The position numbers were made by a program, and so were the translations under genes. The notes beneath the pieces are model-generated. The model was not told the origin of the DNA. It saw nothing but the letters and a program-made list of their open reading frames with translations, and ran no database searches. From Microbulbifer harenosus (GTDB taxonomy: Bacteria > Pseudomonadota > Gammaproteobacteria > Pseudomonadales > Cellvibrionaceae): a DNA stretch of 64,000 bases. The stretch is taken from NCBI RefSeq assembly GCF_005771435.1, contig NZ_VANI01000010.1, positions 1-64,000 on the forward strand. Direction: 5' to 3'. This document shows, in pieces, positions 43,440-51,983 of this stretch (the stretch's first letter is position 1; every line of letters begins with the position of its first letter).

Positions 43440-44149
43440 TTCAGACAGTACCCCTGTCCGCGCACCGTCTGCAGGCGCTCACCGCGCCAGCCGGCCTCGG
43501 AGAGTTTGCGCCGCACCCGGCTGAGATGCATATCCAGGCTGCGGTCATAGGCGCCGAGGGGGCGGTTCAGCACCTCGCGTGAGAGATAGGCCTTGCTCAG
43601 CACCTCCCCGCGGTTTGCCACCAGCTCCCACAGCAGATTGAACTGGATGGCGGTGAGCTCGATCTGCCGCGCACCCACCGCCGCCTGCTGATCCGACAGG
43701 CGCAGCTCCAGCTGTTCGATCGCCAGCACATCTCCATGGGCCGGCGCCACCAACTGGCTGCGGCGCAGCAGCGCCTCCACCCGCAGCATCAATTCCACCC
43801 GGTTGAACGGTTTGGCGATGTAGTCGTCCGCGCCGTGGCGCAACCCCTGTATCCGCTCTTCTTCCGCGCCCTTCGCCGACACGATGATGACCGGCACCTG
43901 GCTGGTCTTGCGCAGCAACCGCAGCAGCGACAACCCGTCGAGCCCCGGCAGCATCAGGTCCAGCAGGATCAGCTGGTGACGCTGCTTTGAGGCTTCCAGT
44001 AATGCCGCCTCACCGTCGACACAACTGTCCACCTGATAACCGGCCTCGCGCATCATCGCGGCAATCTGCCGGTTCAGTTCGGTATCGTCTTCGGCAATCA
44101 GGATACGGGCGGGAGCTGTGGATAAAACGCGCGTGGGGGCGGGGTTCAT
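43436..44149 (-). CDS. OmpR-family response regulator
   Basis: The 237-residue protein has a receiver domain with EDD (acidic pocket), phospho-aspartate in LILLDLMLPGLDGL (near residue 60) and the KPFN lysine, and a winged-helix output domain ending VRRKLSEAGWRGERLQTVRGQGYCLK. It heads the two-gene operon with the sensor kinase and precedes the TonB-dependent receptor, its likely target. Confidence 0.93.
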   Translation of the reverse strand: MNPAPTRVLSTAPARILIAEDDTELNRQIAAMMREAGYQVDSCVDGEAALLEASKQRHQLILLDLMLPGLDGLSLLRLLRKTSQVPVIIVSAKGAEEERIQGLRHGADDYIAKPFNRVELMLRVEALLRRSQLVAPAHGDVLAIEQLELRLSDQQAAVGARQIELTAIQFNLLWELVANRGEVLSKAYLSREVLNRPLGAYDRSLDMHLSRVRRKLSEAGWRGERLQTVRGQGYCLK

Positions 44150-44205
44150 GGCGGCACAGAAATCTGGCTGGAATAACTGGCAGACAGACTACCAAAACCC
44201 CAGAC

Positions 44206-44252
44206 AAAAAGGCGGCGACCACTGGCATTTTCTCTATGCCACCGGTCGCCGC
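44206..44252 (-). terminator. Rho-independent terminator of rsgA
   Basis: GCGGCGACC (44212-44220) and GGTCGCCGC (44244-44252) pair, with extra pairing of TGGCA/TGCCA inside, and are followed by TTTTTG on the minus strand. It lies about 30 bases after the gene's stop. Confidence 0.8.
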
Positions 44253-44283
44253 TTGTGTGTTGTGGACAGAATCAGAAAGGCCG

Positions 44284-45411
44284 TCAGATCCTGTTTTTGC
44301 GCGAGCGTGAATCTTTCAGCGCACTGTGCACCAATTGCGAAAAGGCACGCTCGTCTGCACGGGACTCCGCCAGCGTCTGGCTATTCCGCTTTACTTCCCG
44401 CTCCAGCTTGCGCCAGTTGCGCACCCGCCGCTCGTCCAGCTCTTCGGCATCCATCGCCGCACGCACGGCGCAGCCGGGTTCGGTCTGGTGGGCACAGTCG
44501 GCGAAGCGGCACTGAGTGGCGAGTTCGCTGATATCGGAAAACGCCGCCGCGAGCCCATCGCCAATATCGGCGAGGCCGAGCTCACGCATACCCGGGCTGT
44601 CTAGCAGCAGTCCGCCGTCGGGAATGGTATACAGCGCGCGATGGCGGGTGGTGTGGCGGCCCTTACTGTCGTCTTCGCGGATGCCGGCGGTGGCGGCAAG
44701 TTCGCTGCCGGCGAGACTGTTCAGCAGGGTGGACTTGCCGACCCCGGAGGAGCCGAGCAGCGCGAGGGTTTCACCGCTGCGGCAGTAATCCCGCAGGGGT
44801 TCGACGCTGGCACGGTCCAATGCATTGACCAGCACCACCGGCAGGTCGCGATAGCCTTTCAGGGCTTCGCGATACTGGTCGTGTTCGCTCAAGAGGTCGG
44901 ACTTGGTCAACACCACGCACGCACGGCAGCCGGCTTCCTTGACCAGCGCCAGATAGCGCTCGATACGCGAGAGATTGAAATCATCGTTGCAGGAAGTGAC
45001 GATCAGCACATTGTCGATGTTCGCCGCAATCAGTTGCACCTGCTTCGCCCCCGGCGCCATGCGCCGGAACAGGCTACTGCGCTCAAGGCGGCGCACTGGT
45101 CTGCGGCTGTCGCGTTCGAGCAGGAGCCAGTCGCCCACGGTAGGCTTCTCTTGTGCATCCTCAAACAGCGGGCCGTTCACCAGTACCACTTCGTCACCGC
45201 GCTCGCCGGAAACTTCGATCTGGCTGCGATGCACCGCCATCACCCGCAGCGGCTCGCAATCCGTCAGTTCCTCCAGCGACAGCTGTTGCTGGAAGAACGG
45301 CTTCCAGCCCAATGCGCGCAGTGGAGTTTCCGCGCTGACGACCTTTTCATGGCTGCCAGCGAAAGCACCGCGCCGGAAAGCCCGGCGGCGTGAAATCAGG
45401 GATTTACTCAA
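44284..45411 (-). CDS. rsgA: Ribosome small-subunit GTPase RsgA
   Basis: RsgA helps the final maturation of the 30S subunit. The 375-residue protein has an N-terminal OB-like domain, a circularly permuted GTPase with G4 (VVLTKSDLL) before the P-loop LLGSSGVGKSTLLNSLAG (near residue 220) and G3 LLLDSPGMRELGL, and a C-terminal zinc site CRFADCAHQTEPGC with its Cys-Cys-His-Cys ligands. The order G4-G5-G1-G3 confirms the permuted family. It is transcribed alone, with its own terminator. Confidence 0.94.
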   Translation of the reverse strand: MSKSLISRRRAFRRGAFAGSHEKVVSAETPLRALGWKPFFQQQLSLEELTDCEPLRVMAVHRSQIEVSGERGDEVVLVNGPLFEDAQEKPTVGDWLLLERDSRRPVRRLERSSLFRRMAPGAKQVQLIAANIDNVLIVTSCNDDFNLSRIERYLALVKEAGCRACVVLTKSDLLSEHDQYREALKGYRDLPVVLVNALDRASVEPLRDYCRSGETLALLGSSGVGKSTLLNSLAGSELAATAGIREDDSKGRHTTRHRALYTIPDGGLLLDSPGMRELGLADIGDGLAAAFSDISELATQCRFADCAHQTEPGCAVRAAMDAEELDERRVRNWRKLEREVKRNSQTLAESRADERAFSQLVHSALKDSRSRKNRI

Positions 45412-45691
45412 GGTTCTGAACCCTCAAAAGTATCCTGCACGCTCAATGCGCAGGTACACATCATTCATACCCAAGTCTGGGCGCTTTCGGAAAGGGTTTC
45501 CAATGGAATGGGGAAACCCGACAAAAGAAGATTGCCGGGCAAAAGGCGATATCAGTCGCGGCTGGCCCGGCGGGGCTTGGATACAATCATCAACAATCCT
45601 CCGCTGGTGGAATTTCGCGCAATCTAGCAGGCCTCGGAAATCACCGCAAGTCCATAAAAGTCGTGATTCGAAGTGATGTGGATTTGCTGAA

Positions 45692-45803
45692 AGCACGGTG
45701 CGAGGGCAAAGGTTTTGAAACTGTCGCAAACAGGGATGTTTGCGACAGAGCGTACAGGGATGTATTCACAGCGGTTTCAAAACCTTTGCCCTCGTGCTGT
45801 GCT
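45692..45803. repeat. Structured dispersed repeat, copy 2
   Basis: Outer arms 45692-45720 and 45775-45803 pair, with a perfect 20-bp inner part (start CGAGGGCAAAGGTTTTGAAA). Inside, CTGTCGCAAAC (45721-45731) pairs exactly with GTTTGCGACAG (45738-45748). The linker that follows, 45749-45774, is shared base for base with copy 1, while the stems are different sequences. Confidence 0.8.
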
Positions 45804-45851
45804 GCCACAGAGCCAGCTTCAAAGGAGCAGAGTTTCCGTGAGGCACAAAAA

Positions 45852-45876
45852 CAAAAGCCGGCATTTAGCCGGCCTT
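45852..45876 (-). terminator. Terminator-like hairpin downstream of ribA
   Basis: GCCGG and CCGGC pair across a 7-base loop; on the minus strand the hairpin is followed by TTTTGTTTTTG. It lies about 230 bases after the ribA stop and could end the rib cluster transcript. Confidence 0.5.
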
Positions 45877-46101
45877 GATATCGGATCGCTGTCAGTACAT
45901 CACCTTTCTCGACTTCAAGCGCTCAGATAAGTTGAGTATAGACGCACTCTCTGATCCCGCCATTCCGTAAATGACTGTTTTGCTCTTCCCTGGCAATCCG
46001 CAGGATCAGCGCCTTGCTCCAGCACAGAATGGCGTTAATTGGTTTCTTGCAAGTGACACTCTTATGAAGGGTTTGTGACAGCGAAAACAGCCCGGGGCGC
46101 G

Positions 46102-46746
46102 TTACTTGTCGGAGTCCTCATCGTCCTCCAACAGATGCCCGAGCTTACCCTTCTTGGTGGATAGGTAATTCACATTGTGCGGGTTGCGACCCGACTGGTG
46201 CGGCAGGCGCTCGGTGACATTCACTCCGAGATCCTGCAGCGCCTTTACCTTGCGCGGATTGTTCGTCATCAGGCGGATAGACTTGATCCCCAGATGCTCG
46301 ATCATCGGCTTCAGGATCGAGTAATCCCGCATATCCGCGCCAAAACCCAGCTGCTCGTTGGCCTCCACCGTATCCGCACCGCAGTCCTGCAGCTTGTAGG
46401 CGCGGATCTTATTCAACAAGCCGATACCGCGGCCCTCCTGCCGCAGGTAAAACACCGCACCGCGGCCTTCGGTGGCAATCCGGTGCAGCGCGTACTGCAA
46501 CTGCGCGCCGCAATCGCAGCGCAGAGAGAACAGCGCGTCACCGGTCAGGCACTCGGAATGAATGCGCGCCAGCACCGGTTCATCGGTGTCCAGGTCGCCC
46601 ATGGACAGGACAACGTGTTCCTTGCCTGTCTCCACTTCCTCGAATCCGTGCATCTCGAACATGCCCCAGGAAGTGGGCAACTTGGAGGATTCCACATAGC
46701 GAATGGTCAAACCGATACCTCGCGATCCATCAATGTATGTCATCAA
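46102..46746 (-). CDS. ribA: GTP cyclohydrolase II
   Basis: RibA opens GTP to the first pyrimidine precursor of riboflavin, with zinc. The 214-residue protein keeps [23 protein letters not shown] with the three zinc cysteines (near residues 66-77), the catalytic loop [24 protein letters not shown] and [10 protein letters not shown]. Its start overlaps the stop of the preceding protease gene. Because the RibB protein in the same cluster has a dead RibA-like domain, this gene should supply the whole GTP cyclohydrolase II activity. Confidence 0.95.
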   Translation of the reverse strand: MMTYIDGSRGIGLTIRYVESSKLPTSWGMFEMHGFEEVETGKEHVVLSMGDLDTDEPVLARIHSECLTGDALFSLRCDCGAQLQYALHRIATEGRGAVFYLRQEGRGIGLLNKIRAYKLQDCGADTVEANEQLGFGADMRDYSILKPMIEHLGIKSIRLMTNNPRKVKALQDLGVNVTERLPHQSGRNPHNVNYLSTKKGKLGHLLEDDEDSDK

Positions 46747-47390
46747 TCGCGCGCGCGCAGCAGCAACAGGCCATCCTGTTGCTGCATATCCACACGGCTC
46801 AAAAAACTGTTACCCAGCAGAGTCACCCGGGGAAAATCATTGCCCAGCACCGTCGCATCCACATTGTGCACCGTGATGCCACCAATGGTGACGCTGCTCA
46901 GTTGCAGGCGGTAGGCCCGCTCCACGCCACTGGCGGTGGACACCGTCATCGGCTGCGCGCGGGCCAGATCCAGGCCGAGGCTTTTCGCGGTGGGATAATT
47001 GAACGCAATGCTGGTCGCGCCCGTATCTACCATCACCTCCACCCGGCGGCCATTGATCCAGGCGCTCGTGTTGTAGTGGCCGCGGCTATCCGGGCTCAGG
47101 CGGACTTCCGCGCGCTCCACCGAGGCATAGCTCGCGGCCACCGGCGCCGCCAATGTCAATTTTTGCTCGCGGCCATCGATCTGTACCAAGGCATAGTCAC
47201 TGGTCACCGACTTCAGTGTTACGCCTTCCGGCGAGGTCTTGCCGGCTTTGAGCAACCGCTGCCTGCCGTCGATTTCGAACATGGCGCTGGTGCCGAAGAT
47301 GGCCTGCAGTCGCACGTCCTGTGCGACGGAAAGCTGCGGCAGGACAACCAGAAATAGTGCGAGTAGCGGAAATCGGAATTTCATGGGCAT
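46743..47390 (-). CDS. Clan AA retropepsin-like aspartic protease
   Basis: The 215-residue protein has a signal peptide ([23 protein letters not shown]) and a C-terminal retropepsin-like domain with the catalytic [22 protein letters not shown] (near 122-144) and a late [10 protein letters not shown] strand, as in the TIGR02281-type periplasmic aspartic proteases. The substrate is unknown. The gene sits between pgpA and ribA, 6 bases after pgpA and overlapping ribA by four bases, so it is in the same transcript. Confidence 0.82.
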   Translation of the reverse strand: MPMKFRFPLLALFLVVLPQLSVAQDVRLQAIFGTSAMFEIDGRQRLLKAGKTSPEGVTLKSVTSDYALVQIDGREQKLTLAAPVAASYASVERAEVRLSPDSRGHYNTSAWINGRRVEVMVDTGATSIAFNYPTAKSLGLDLARAQPMTVSTASGVERAYRLQLSSVTIGGITVHNVDATVLGNDFPRVTLLGNSFLSRVDMQQQDGLLLLRARD

Positions 47391-47396
47391 CCGGCC

Positions 47397-47897
47397 TCAG
47401 AAAATCGTTAACAGATAAACCGTGCCCTGCAACACCAGCGCGGCGTAGATGCCGGCGAGTATATCGTCGAGCATGATGCCGAGACCACCATGTACGCGGC
47501 GGTCGGCCCAGCCAATGGGCTGCGGTTTGGCAATATCGAAAATCCGGAACAGCACAAAGCCGTACAGGGCCCAGAGCCAACCTGCCGGCGCCATAAACAT
47601 GGTGAGCCAGTAACCGACAAATTCGTCCCACACGATGCCGCCGTGATCGTGTACCCCGAGCTTCTGCGAGGCGGCACCGCACAGGTAGCAACCCAGGGCA
47701 AAAGTGATAACAAGCACCACCAGATACAGTGCCGGCGTCAGGAACTGCAGCCCGTACCAGAGCGGCACCGCGGCGAGGGTGCCGAAGGTGCCGGGGGCCT
47801 TTTTGGCGAGGCCGGAGCCAAAACCGAAGGCCAGAAACAACACCGGGCTGCGTATCAGCTGGGAAAACGTCGGGGTCATCTTGTTGTAATTCTCCAC
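47397..47897 (-). CDS. pgpA: Phosphatidylglycerophosphatase A
   Basis: PgpA removes phosphate from phosphatidylglycerol phosphate in the inner membrane. The 166-residue protein has the conserved KKAPGTFGTLAAVPLW, DHGGIVWDEFVGYWLTM with acidic catalytic residues, and a C-terminal VHGGLGIMLDDILAGIYAAL. Three or four membrane helices fit the family. It begins three bases after thiL's stop. Confidence 0.93.
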   Translation of the reverse strand: MENYNKMTPTFSQLIRSPVLFLAFGFGSGLAKKAPGTFGTLAAVPLWYGLQFLTPALYLVVLVITFALGCYLCGAASQKLGVHDHGGIVWDEFVGYWLTMFMAPAGWLWALYGFVLFRIFDIAKPQPIGWADRRVHGGLGIMLDDILAGIYAALVLQGTVYLLTIF

Positions 47898-47900
47898 CGC

Positions 47901-48884
47901 TCAGAAGTGCCGGTAACCGTTGCCGCGGGCCTGCCAGGGCTCGCCGTTCAGCAGGCAGCGCACGCCCTGGTCCGCGGTCATGCGGCCAATAGCGGTAATC
48001 GGTAGTTGCAACGCCGCCAGCGCGGATAGATGTTTTTCCGGCACGGTAAAACAGAGTTGATAGTCGTCGCCACCGGTGAGCGCAGTTTCCAGCGCATCTC
48101 CGCCGTTTATTTCCGCTACGAGTTCCGCTTGTGGCAGCGTTTCCAGCTGCAGCTCGGCACCGAGTCCGCTAGCGCTGCAAATATGCGCGATATCGCCCAG
48201 CAATCCATCGGAAATATCCAGCCCCGCGCTGGCGTACTGACCGATTGCTCGGGCGACGGCAAACTGCGGCTCGGGAAAATAATAGGCGGCATCCGCCCAT
48301 TGTTGCTGCTGTTCGCTGCCGGTCACCCGCCCGAGCACGATGGGCAGTGCGGCGGCGGCGGCGCCGAGTTTGTTGGAGACAAATACTGTATCCCCTGCAC
48401 TGGCGCCGTCGCGACGCAGGGGATTTTCGCAGGCGCCGGTGACCTGGATGGTGATGGACAGCGGTCCCCTGGTAGTGTCGCCGCCGACGAGGGTAATGCC
48501 GAACCGTCGCGCCGTCTCCGCGAGCCCTCGCGCAAAGGGTTCCAGCCAATTCGGATCGCTTTGCGGCAAGGTGAGCGCCAGAGTAAACCACAGGGGATCG
48601 GCGTTCATCGCGGCGAGGTCAGAGAGATTCACGCGCAGCGCGCGGCTGGCAATGCGGTAGGGGTCGGCGTGCGCGGGAAAATGCACGTCCGCCACCAGGG
48701 TATCCACACTGGTGGCGAGCCGTTTGCCGGCGGGAGGAATCAGCAGGGCACAGTCATCGCCAATGCCGAGCTCCACACCTTGTTCGAACTCCGGGCCCAC
48801 CGCCGACGAGGCGGTCTCCGCGTCAGGCTGAAACCGGGAGGTAAAATACTCCCGAATCAGCTCGAATTCTCCGGGCCCGGCCAT
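47901..48884 (-). CDS. thiL: Thiamine-monophosphate kinase
   Basis: ThiL phosphorylates thiamine monophosphate to thiamine diphosphate, the cofactor of Dxs encoded elsewhere in this window. The 327-residue protein keeps LGIGDDCALL, TSVDTLVADVHF, ADPYRIASRALRVNLSDLAAMNADP and VGGDTTRGPLSI, and the late DISDGLLGD motif. It follows nusB by eight bases, in the order common to many gammaproteobacteria. Confidence 0.95.
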   Translation of the reverse strand: MAGPGEFELIREYFTSRFQPDAETASSAVGPEFEQGVELGIGDDCALLIPPAGKRLATSVDTLVADVHFPAHADPYRIASRALRVNLSDLAAMNADPLWFTLALTLPQSDPNWLEPFARGLAETARRFGITLVGGDTTRGPLSITIQVTGACENPLRRDGASAGDTVFVSNKLGAAAAALPIVLGRVTGSEQQQQWADAAYYFPEPQFAVARAIGQYASAGLDISDGLLGDIAHICSASGLGAELQLETLPQAELVAEINGGDALETALTGGDDYQLCFTVPEKHLSALAALQLPITAIGRMTADQGVRCLLNGEPWQARGNGYRHF

Positions 48885-48892
48885 GGCGGGTG

Positions 48893-49333
48893 TCAGCCTT
48901 TATCGGCTTTGACTTCGACGCTGCGTTCTTTTGCCGCAACCTTGTCGAGAATGCCGTTGATAAATTTGAAGGCGTCGGTGGGGCCGAATTTCTTGGCCAG
49001 CGCAACGGCTTCGTTGATGACGACCTTGTAGGGTACGTCGACGCGGTTTTTCAGCTCGTAGGTGGACATGCGCAGTAGTGCGCGGGACACCGGGTCGAGT
49101 TCTTCCACGCTGCGGTCCAGATACTGCGCATAGGTGCCCTCGACGTCGTCGAGGTTTTTGGCCACGCCGTGGAACAGTTCGCGAAAGTAGGCCACGTCGG
49201 TTTTGCTCATGTCGTTGTCGGCATGAAACTCGGCTTCGATGGCATTGAGGCTGGCGCCGGCCATCTGCCACTGGTAAAGCGCCTGCATGGCGTAGTGACG
49301 GGCTTTGCGGCGGGCGGATGCGGTTACGGTCAT
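48893..49333 (-). CDS. nusB: Transcription antitermination factor NusB
   Basis: NusB with NusE binds boxA RNA for rRNA antitermination. The 146-residue protein starts with ARRKARHYAMQALYQWQMAG, typical arginine-rich start of NusB, and contains DPVSRALLRMSTYELKNRVDVPYKVVINEAVALAKKFGPTDAFKFINGILDKVA, the C-terminal signature. The preceding ribH stop lies 16 bases upstream. Confidence 0.96.
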   Translation of the reverse strand: MTVTASARRKARHYAMQALYQWQMAGASLNAIEAEFHADNDMSKTDVAYFRELFHGVAKNLDDVEGTYAQYLDRSVEELDPVSRALLRMSTYELKNRVDVPYKVVINEAVALAKKFGPTDAFKFINGILDKVAAKERSVEVKADKG

Positions 49334-49349
49334 TTCAGTCGTTTCTCAG

Positions 49350-49832
49350 TCAGATTTTGCCCAGCAGGGAAACCATTTCCAGGGCAGTTTCTGCGGCTTC
49401 GCAGCCTTTGTTGCCGGCTTTGGTGCCGGAGCGTTCGATGGCCTGTTCGATGGAGTCTACGGTCAGTACACCGAAGGTCACTGGGATGCCGGTGTTCATG
49501 GAGACCTGGGCGAGGCCTTTGGTGCATTCGCCGGCGACGTATTCGAAGTGCGGGGTGCCACCGCGGATAACGGCGCCAAGGGCGATAACGGCATCGAACT
49601 TTTTGGTTTCGGCAATTTTCTGCGCGGCCAGCGGGAATTCGAAGGCGCCTGGGGCGTAGTAGATGGTGATGTCTTCATCTTTAATGCCTTTGCGACGCAG
49701 GGTATCCAGCGCGCCGTCTTTCAGGCTCTCCACTACAAAGCTGTTCCAGCGGCTTACCAGCAGTGCGAATTTGCCGGTGCAACCTACGAAATCCCCTTCG
49801 ATGACTTTGATATTGCTCATGACGTTTTCCAT
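49350..49832 (-). CDS. ribH: 6,7-dimethyl-8-ribityllumazine synthase
   Basis: RibH condenses the RibB and RibD products to lumazine. The 160-residue protein has [19 protein letters not shown], the [14 protein letters not shown] binding segment, [19 protein letters not shown] and [29 protein letters not shown], all catalytic and pentamer-forming motifs, and normal length. A REPIN-like palindrome separates it from the ribBA-type gene. Confidence 0.96.
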   Translation of the reverse strand: MENVMSNIKVIEGDFVGCTGKFALLVSRWNSFVVESLKDGALDTLRRKGIKDEDITIYYAPGAFEFPLAAQKIAETKKFDAVIALGAVIRGGTPHFEYVAGECTKGLAQVSMNTGIPVTFGVLTVDSIEQAIERSGTKAGNKGCEAAETALEMVSLLGKI

Positions 49833-49847
49833 TTAATTTTTTGTTGT

Positions 49848-49919
49848 CCTGTAGGAGCCTGCTTGCAGGCGAACAGTTCGGATTCTGGATCTGTTCGCCT
49901 GCAGGCAGGCTCCTACAGG
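49848..49919. repeat. REPIN-like palindrome, copy 1
   Basis: Two 29-base arms (starting CCTGTAGGAGCCTGCTTGCA) are inverse with one mismatch and are separated by 14 bases. The GTAGGAGCCTGC core resembles the REP sequences of Pseudomonas, where doublets are mobilised by RAYT transposases. Confidence 0.8.
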
Positions 49920-49927
49920 GAGAGATT

Positions 49928-51043
49928 TTAGATCTCTTCCGCGTTCAGGTATTCCTCGACTTCGAGATCGAAGCCCGAGATTGCACTGAACTTGAACGGG
50001 GCGCTCATCAGGCGCATTTTGCGCACTTTCAGATCGCGCAAAATCTGCGAGCCGGTGCCAACCTGCTTGTATACCAGGTCCTGGCTCGGGCGCTGCTGCT
50101 TGCCGCTGATCAGCCAGTCGATGCTCTCTTCGATTTCATCGGTGGTTTCGTTGTGGCAGATCACCACGACCACGCCCTTGCCTTCCTGTGCGACTTTTTT
50201 CAGTGCGCTGCGGAAGGTCCAGGGGGCGTATTTCTCGTCGCCGCGACGAAGGCTGAACACATCGCGCAGGGTACTGGCGACGTGGACGCGCACCAGGGTC
50301 GGCTCTTCCGGTTTGAAATCGCCTAAATAGAACGCGAAGTGGCGTTCGCGACGGGCTTTGTCGAGGTAGGTGCGCAGTTTGAAGTCGCCGAATTCGGTAT
50401 GCACCTTGCGCTCGTTGACGCATTCGACGGTTTTCTCGTTCAGCGCGCGGTAGTTGATCAGGTCGGCAATGGTGCCAATCTTGAGGTTATGCTGCTGCGC
50501 GAATTTTTCCAGGTCGGGACGGCGCGCCATGGTGCCGTCTTCGTTCATGATTTCTACTATGGCAGCGGCGGGTTCGAAGCCGGCAAGGCGCGAGAGGTCG
50601 CAGCCGGCTTCGGTGTGACCGGCGCGGCTGAGTACGCCGCCCGGCTGGGCCTTGATCGGGAAAATGTGGCCGGGTTGCACGATGTCGGACGGCTTGGCAT
50701 TGCGGGCGACGGCGGCGCGAATGGTGCGCGCGCGGTCGGCGGCGGAGATGCCGGTGGTGACGCCTTCGGCGGCTTCGATGGAGACGGTGAAGGCGGTGTT
50801 GAACTGGGCGCCGTTTTCGCGTGACATAAGCGGCAGGTCGAGCTGCTTGCAACGCTCGGCGCTGAGGGTCAGGCAGATGAGACCGCGGGCGTGGGTGGCC
50901 ATGAAGTTGATGTCTTCCGGGCGGACCTGCTCGGCGGCCATGACGAGATCGCCTTCGTTCTCGCGATCTTCGTCGTCCATCAGGATGACCATTTTGCCCT
51001 GGCGGATATCGTCGATCAGTTCTTCAACGCTGTTCAGTTCCAT
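49928..51043 (-). CDS. ribB: 3,4-dihydroxy-2-butanone-4-phosphate synthase fused to a degenerate RibA domain (RibBX type)
   Basis: Residues 1-205 are an intact RibB: DDEDRENEGDLVMAAE, FMATHARGLICLTL, and RAGHTEAGCDLSRLAG carry its acidic loop and catalytic residues. The C-terminal half has the general layout of RibA but not its chemistry. The zinc motif ECLTGDxxxxxRCDCG is replaced by VASTLRDVFSLRRGDEKYAP, with no cysteine. Such RibB-RibX hybrids without cyclohydrolase activity are known in several proteobacteria including Shewanella, and a complete ribA at 46102-46746 agrees with that reading. REPIN-like palindromes lie on both sides. Confidence 0.9.
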   Translation of the reverse strand: MELNSVEELIDDIRQGKMVILMDDEDRENEGDLVMAAEQVRPEDINFMATHARGLICLTLSAERCKQLDLPLMSRENGAQFNTAFTVSIEAAEGVTTGISAADRARTIRAAVARNAKPSDIVQPGHIFPIKAQPGGVLSRAGHTEAGCDLSRLAGFEPAAAIVEIMNEDGTMARRPDLEKFAQQHNLKIGTIADLINYRALNEKTVECVNERKVHTEFGDFKLRTYLDKARRERHFAFYLGDFKPEEPTLVRVHVASTLRDVFSLRRGDEKYAPWTFRSALKKVAQEGKGVVVVICHNETTDEIEESIDWLISGKQQRPSQDLVYKQVGTGSQILRDLKVRKMRLMSAPFKFSAISGFDLEVEEYLNAEEI

Positions 51044-51089
51044 AACTCTCTCAAATCGTGTTTGGAAATTTTTTCAGCCACAATTTCTC

Positions 51090-51154
51090 GTAGGAGCCTG
51101 CCTGCAGGCGAACTTTTGTGGCACTGTTCGGTTCGCCTGCAGGCAGGCTCCTAC
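51090..51154. repeat. REPIN-like palindrome, copy 2
   Basis: Perfect 24-base inverted arms (51090-51113 and 51131-51154, starting GTAGGAGCCTGCCTGCAGGC) with a 17-base spacer lie between ribE and the ribB-type gene. Confidence 0.82.
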
Positions 51155-51166
51155 AGGGTGCTTCGT

Positions 51167-51838
51167 TTAGGCCTTGTAAAACCCGTGTTGGGCCAGGAAT
51201 TCCATGGTCAGGCCGTCGCTTTTGGGCTTGGCCGCGGCATCCCCCAAGAGTAGTCGCTCGAGGTAGCGCGCTATCAGGTCCACTTCCAGGTTCACCTTGG
51301 TGCCCGCCTGATAACCACCGATCACGGTTTCCGCGATGGTGTGGGGCACGATGGTGAGTTCGAATTCGGCACCGTCCACCGCATTTACCGTAAGGCTGGT
51401 GCCATCCACAGTGATGGAACCCTTGTGAGCGATGTATTTGGCCAGCTCATCCGGGGCGCGCAGACGGAACTGTTCGGCGCGGGCGGTGGTTTTGCGCCAC
51501 ACCACTTCACCGATACCGTCCACATGACCGCTCACCATATGCCCGCCCAGGCGGGTCTGGGGCGTCAAGGCCTTCTCCAGGTTGACCCGGTCGCCGAGCT
51601 TCCAGTTTTTCAGGGTCGCCACCGCCAGGGTTTCAGCGGATACGTCGGCCCAGTAGCCGTCGCCGGGCAGATCCACGACCGTCAGGCAGACGCCGTTGGT
51701 GGCGATGCTGTCGCCGAGTTTGACGTCGGTGAGATCCAGCTTGCCGGTATTCACGCGCAGGCGCAGGTCGCCGCCTTTGGGCTGCAGCGCGGTGATGGTG
51801 CCAACCGCTTCAATGATTCCAGTAAACAACCCGGGCAC
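51167..51838 (-). CDS. ribE: Riboflavin synthase alpha chain
   Basis: Riboflavin synthase dismutates lumazine to riboflavin. The 223-residue protein has two lumazine-binding repeats: MPGLFTGIIEAVGTITALQ with LGDSIATNGVCLTV, and LGGHMVSGHVDGIGEVV with KGSITVDGTSLTVNAV. The FTGIIE start and the doubled GxxVNLExDLIARYLER end agree with the family. It follows ribD by about 145 bases and precedes the ribB-type gene. Confidence 0.96.
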   Translation of the reverse strand: MPGLFTGIIEAVGTITALQPKGGDLRLRVNTGKLDLTDVKLGDSIATNGVCLTVVDLPGDGYWADVSAETLAVATLKNWKLGDRVNLEKALTPQTRLGGHMVSGHVDGIGEVVWRKTTARAEQFRLRAPDELAKYIAHKGSITVDGTSLTVNAVDGAEFELTIVPHTIAETVIGGYQAGTKVNLEVDLIARYLERLLLGDAAAKPKSDGLTMEFLAQHGFYKA

Positions 51839-51983
51839 TCCTAAAAATTGTCTTTTCCCGCGAGGGCGTCGTCAGCTCCGTGCTCGGATCCTCATGTATT
51901 CATATACATTCCGGTCCTGCGCGCGGGGCTTTCCAGCCTCACGCGAAAATCCTGCTTTTTAGAAGCACCCTCGCGCCTATCAG

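Larger units (their letters stand above)
45412..46101. other. Long intergenic region upstream of rsgA with a structured repeat
   Basis: About 690 bases without a supported gene. It contains structured repeat copy 2 (45692-45803), a terminator-like hairpin (45852-45876) and the rsgA promoter. The small frames here are read through the repeat and lack ribosome sites. Confidence 0.45.

Noticed and set aside
45663..45930. Small plus-strand frames near rsgA containing YRDVFTAVSK-like translations
   Set aside because: They are translations of the structured repeat, whose conservation is in base pairing and the linker, not in a protein.
51044..51166. FMN riboswitch before the ribB-type gene
   Set aside because: The gap is filled by a REPIN-like palindrome and no RFN-element consensus segments are seen; the gene lies inside a cluster and not at its head.
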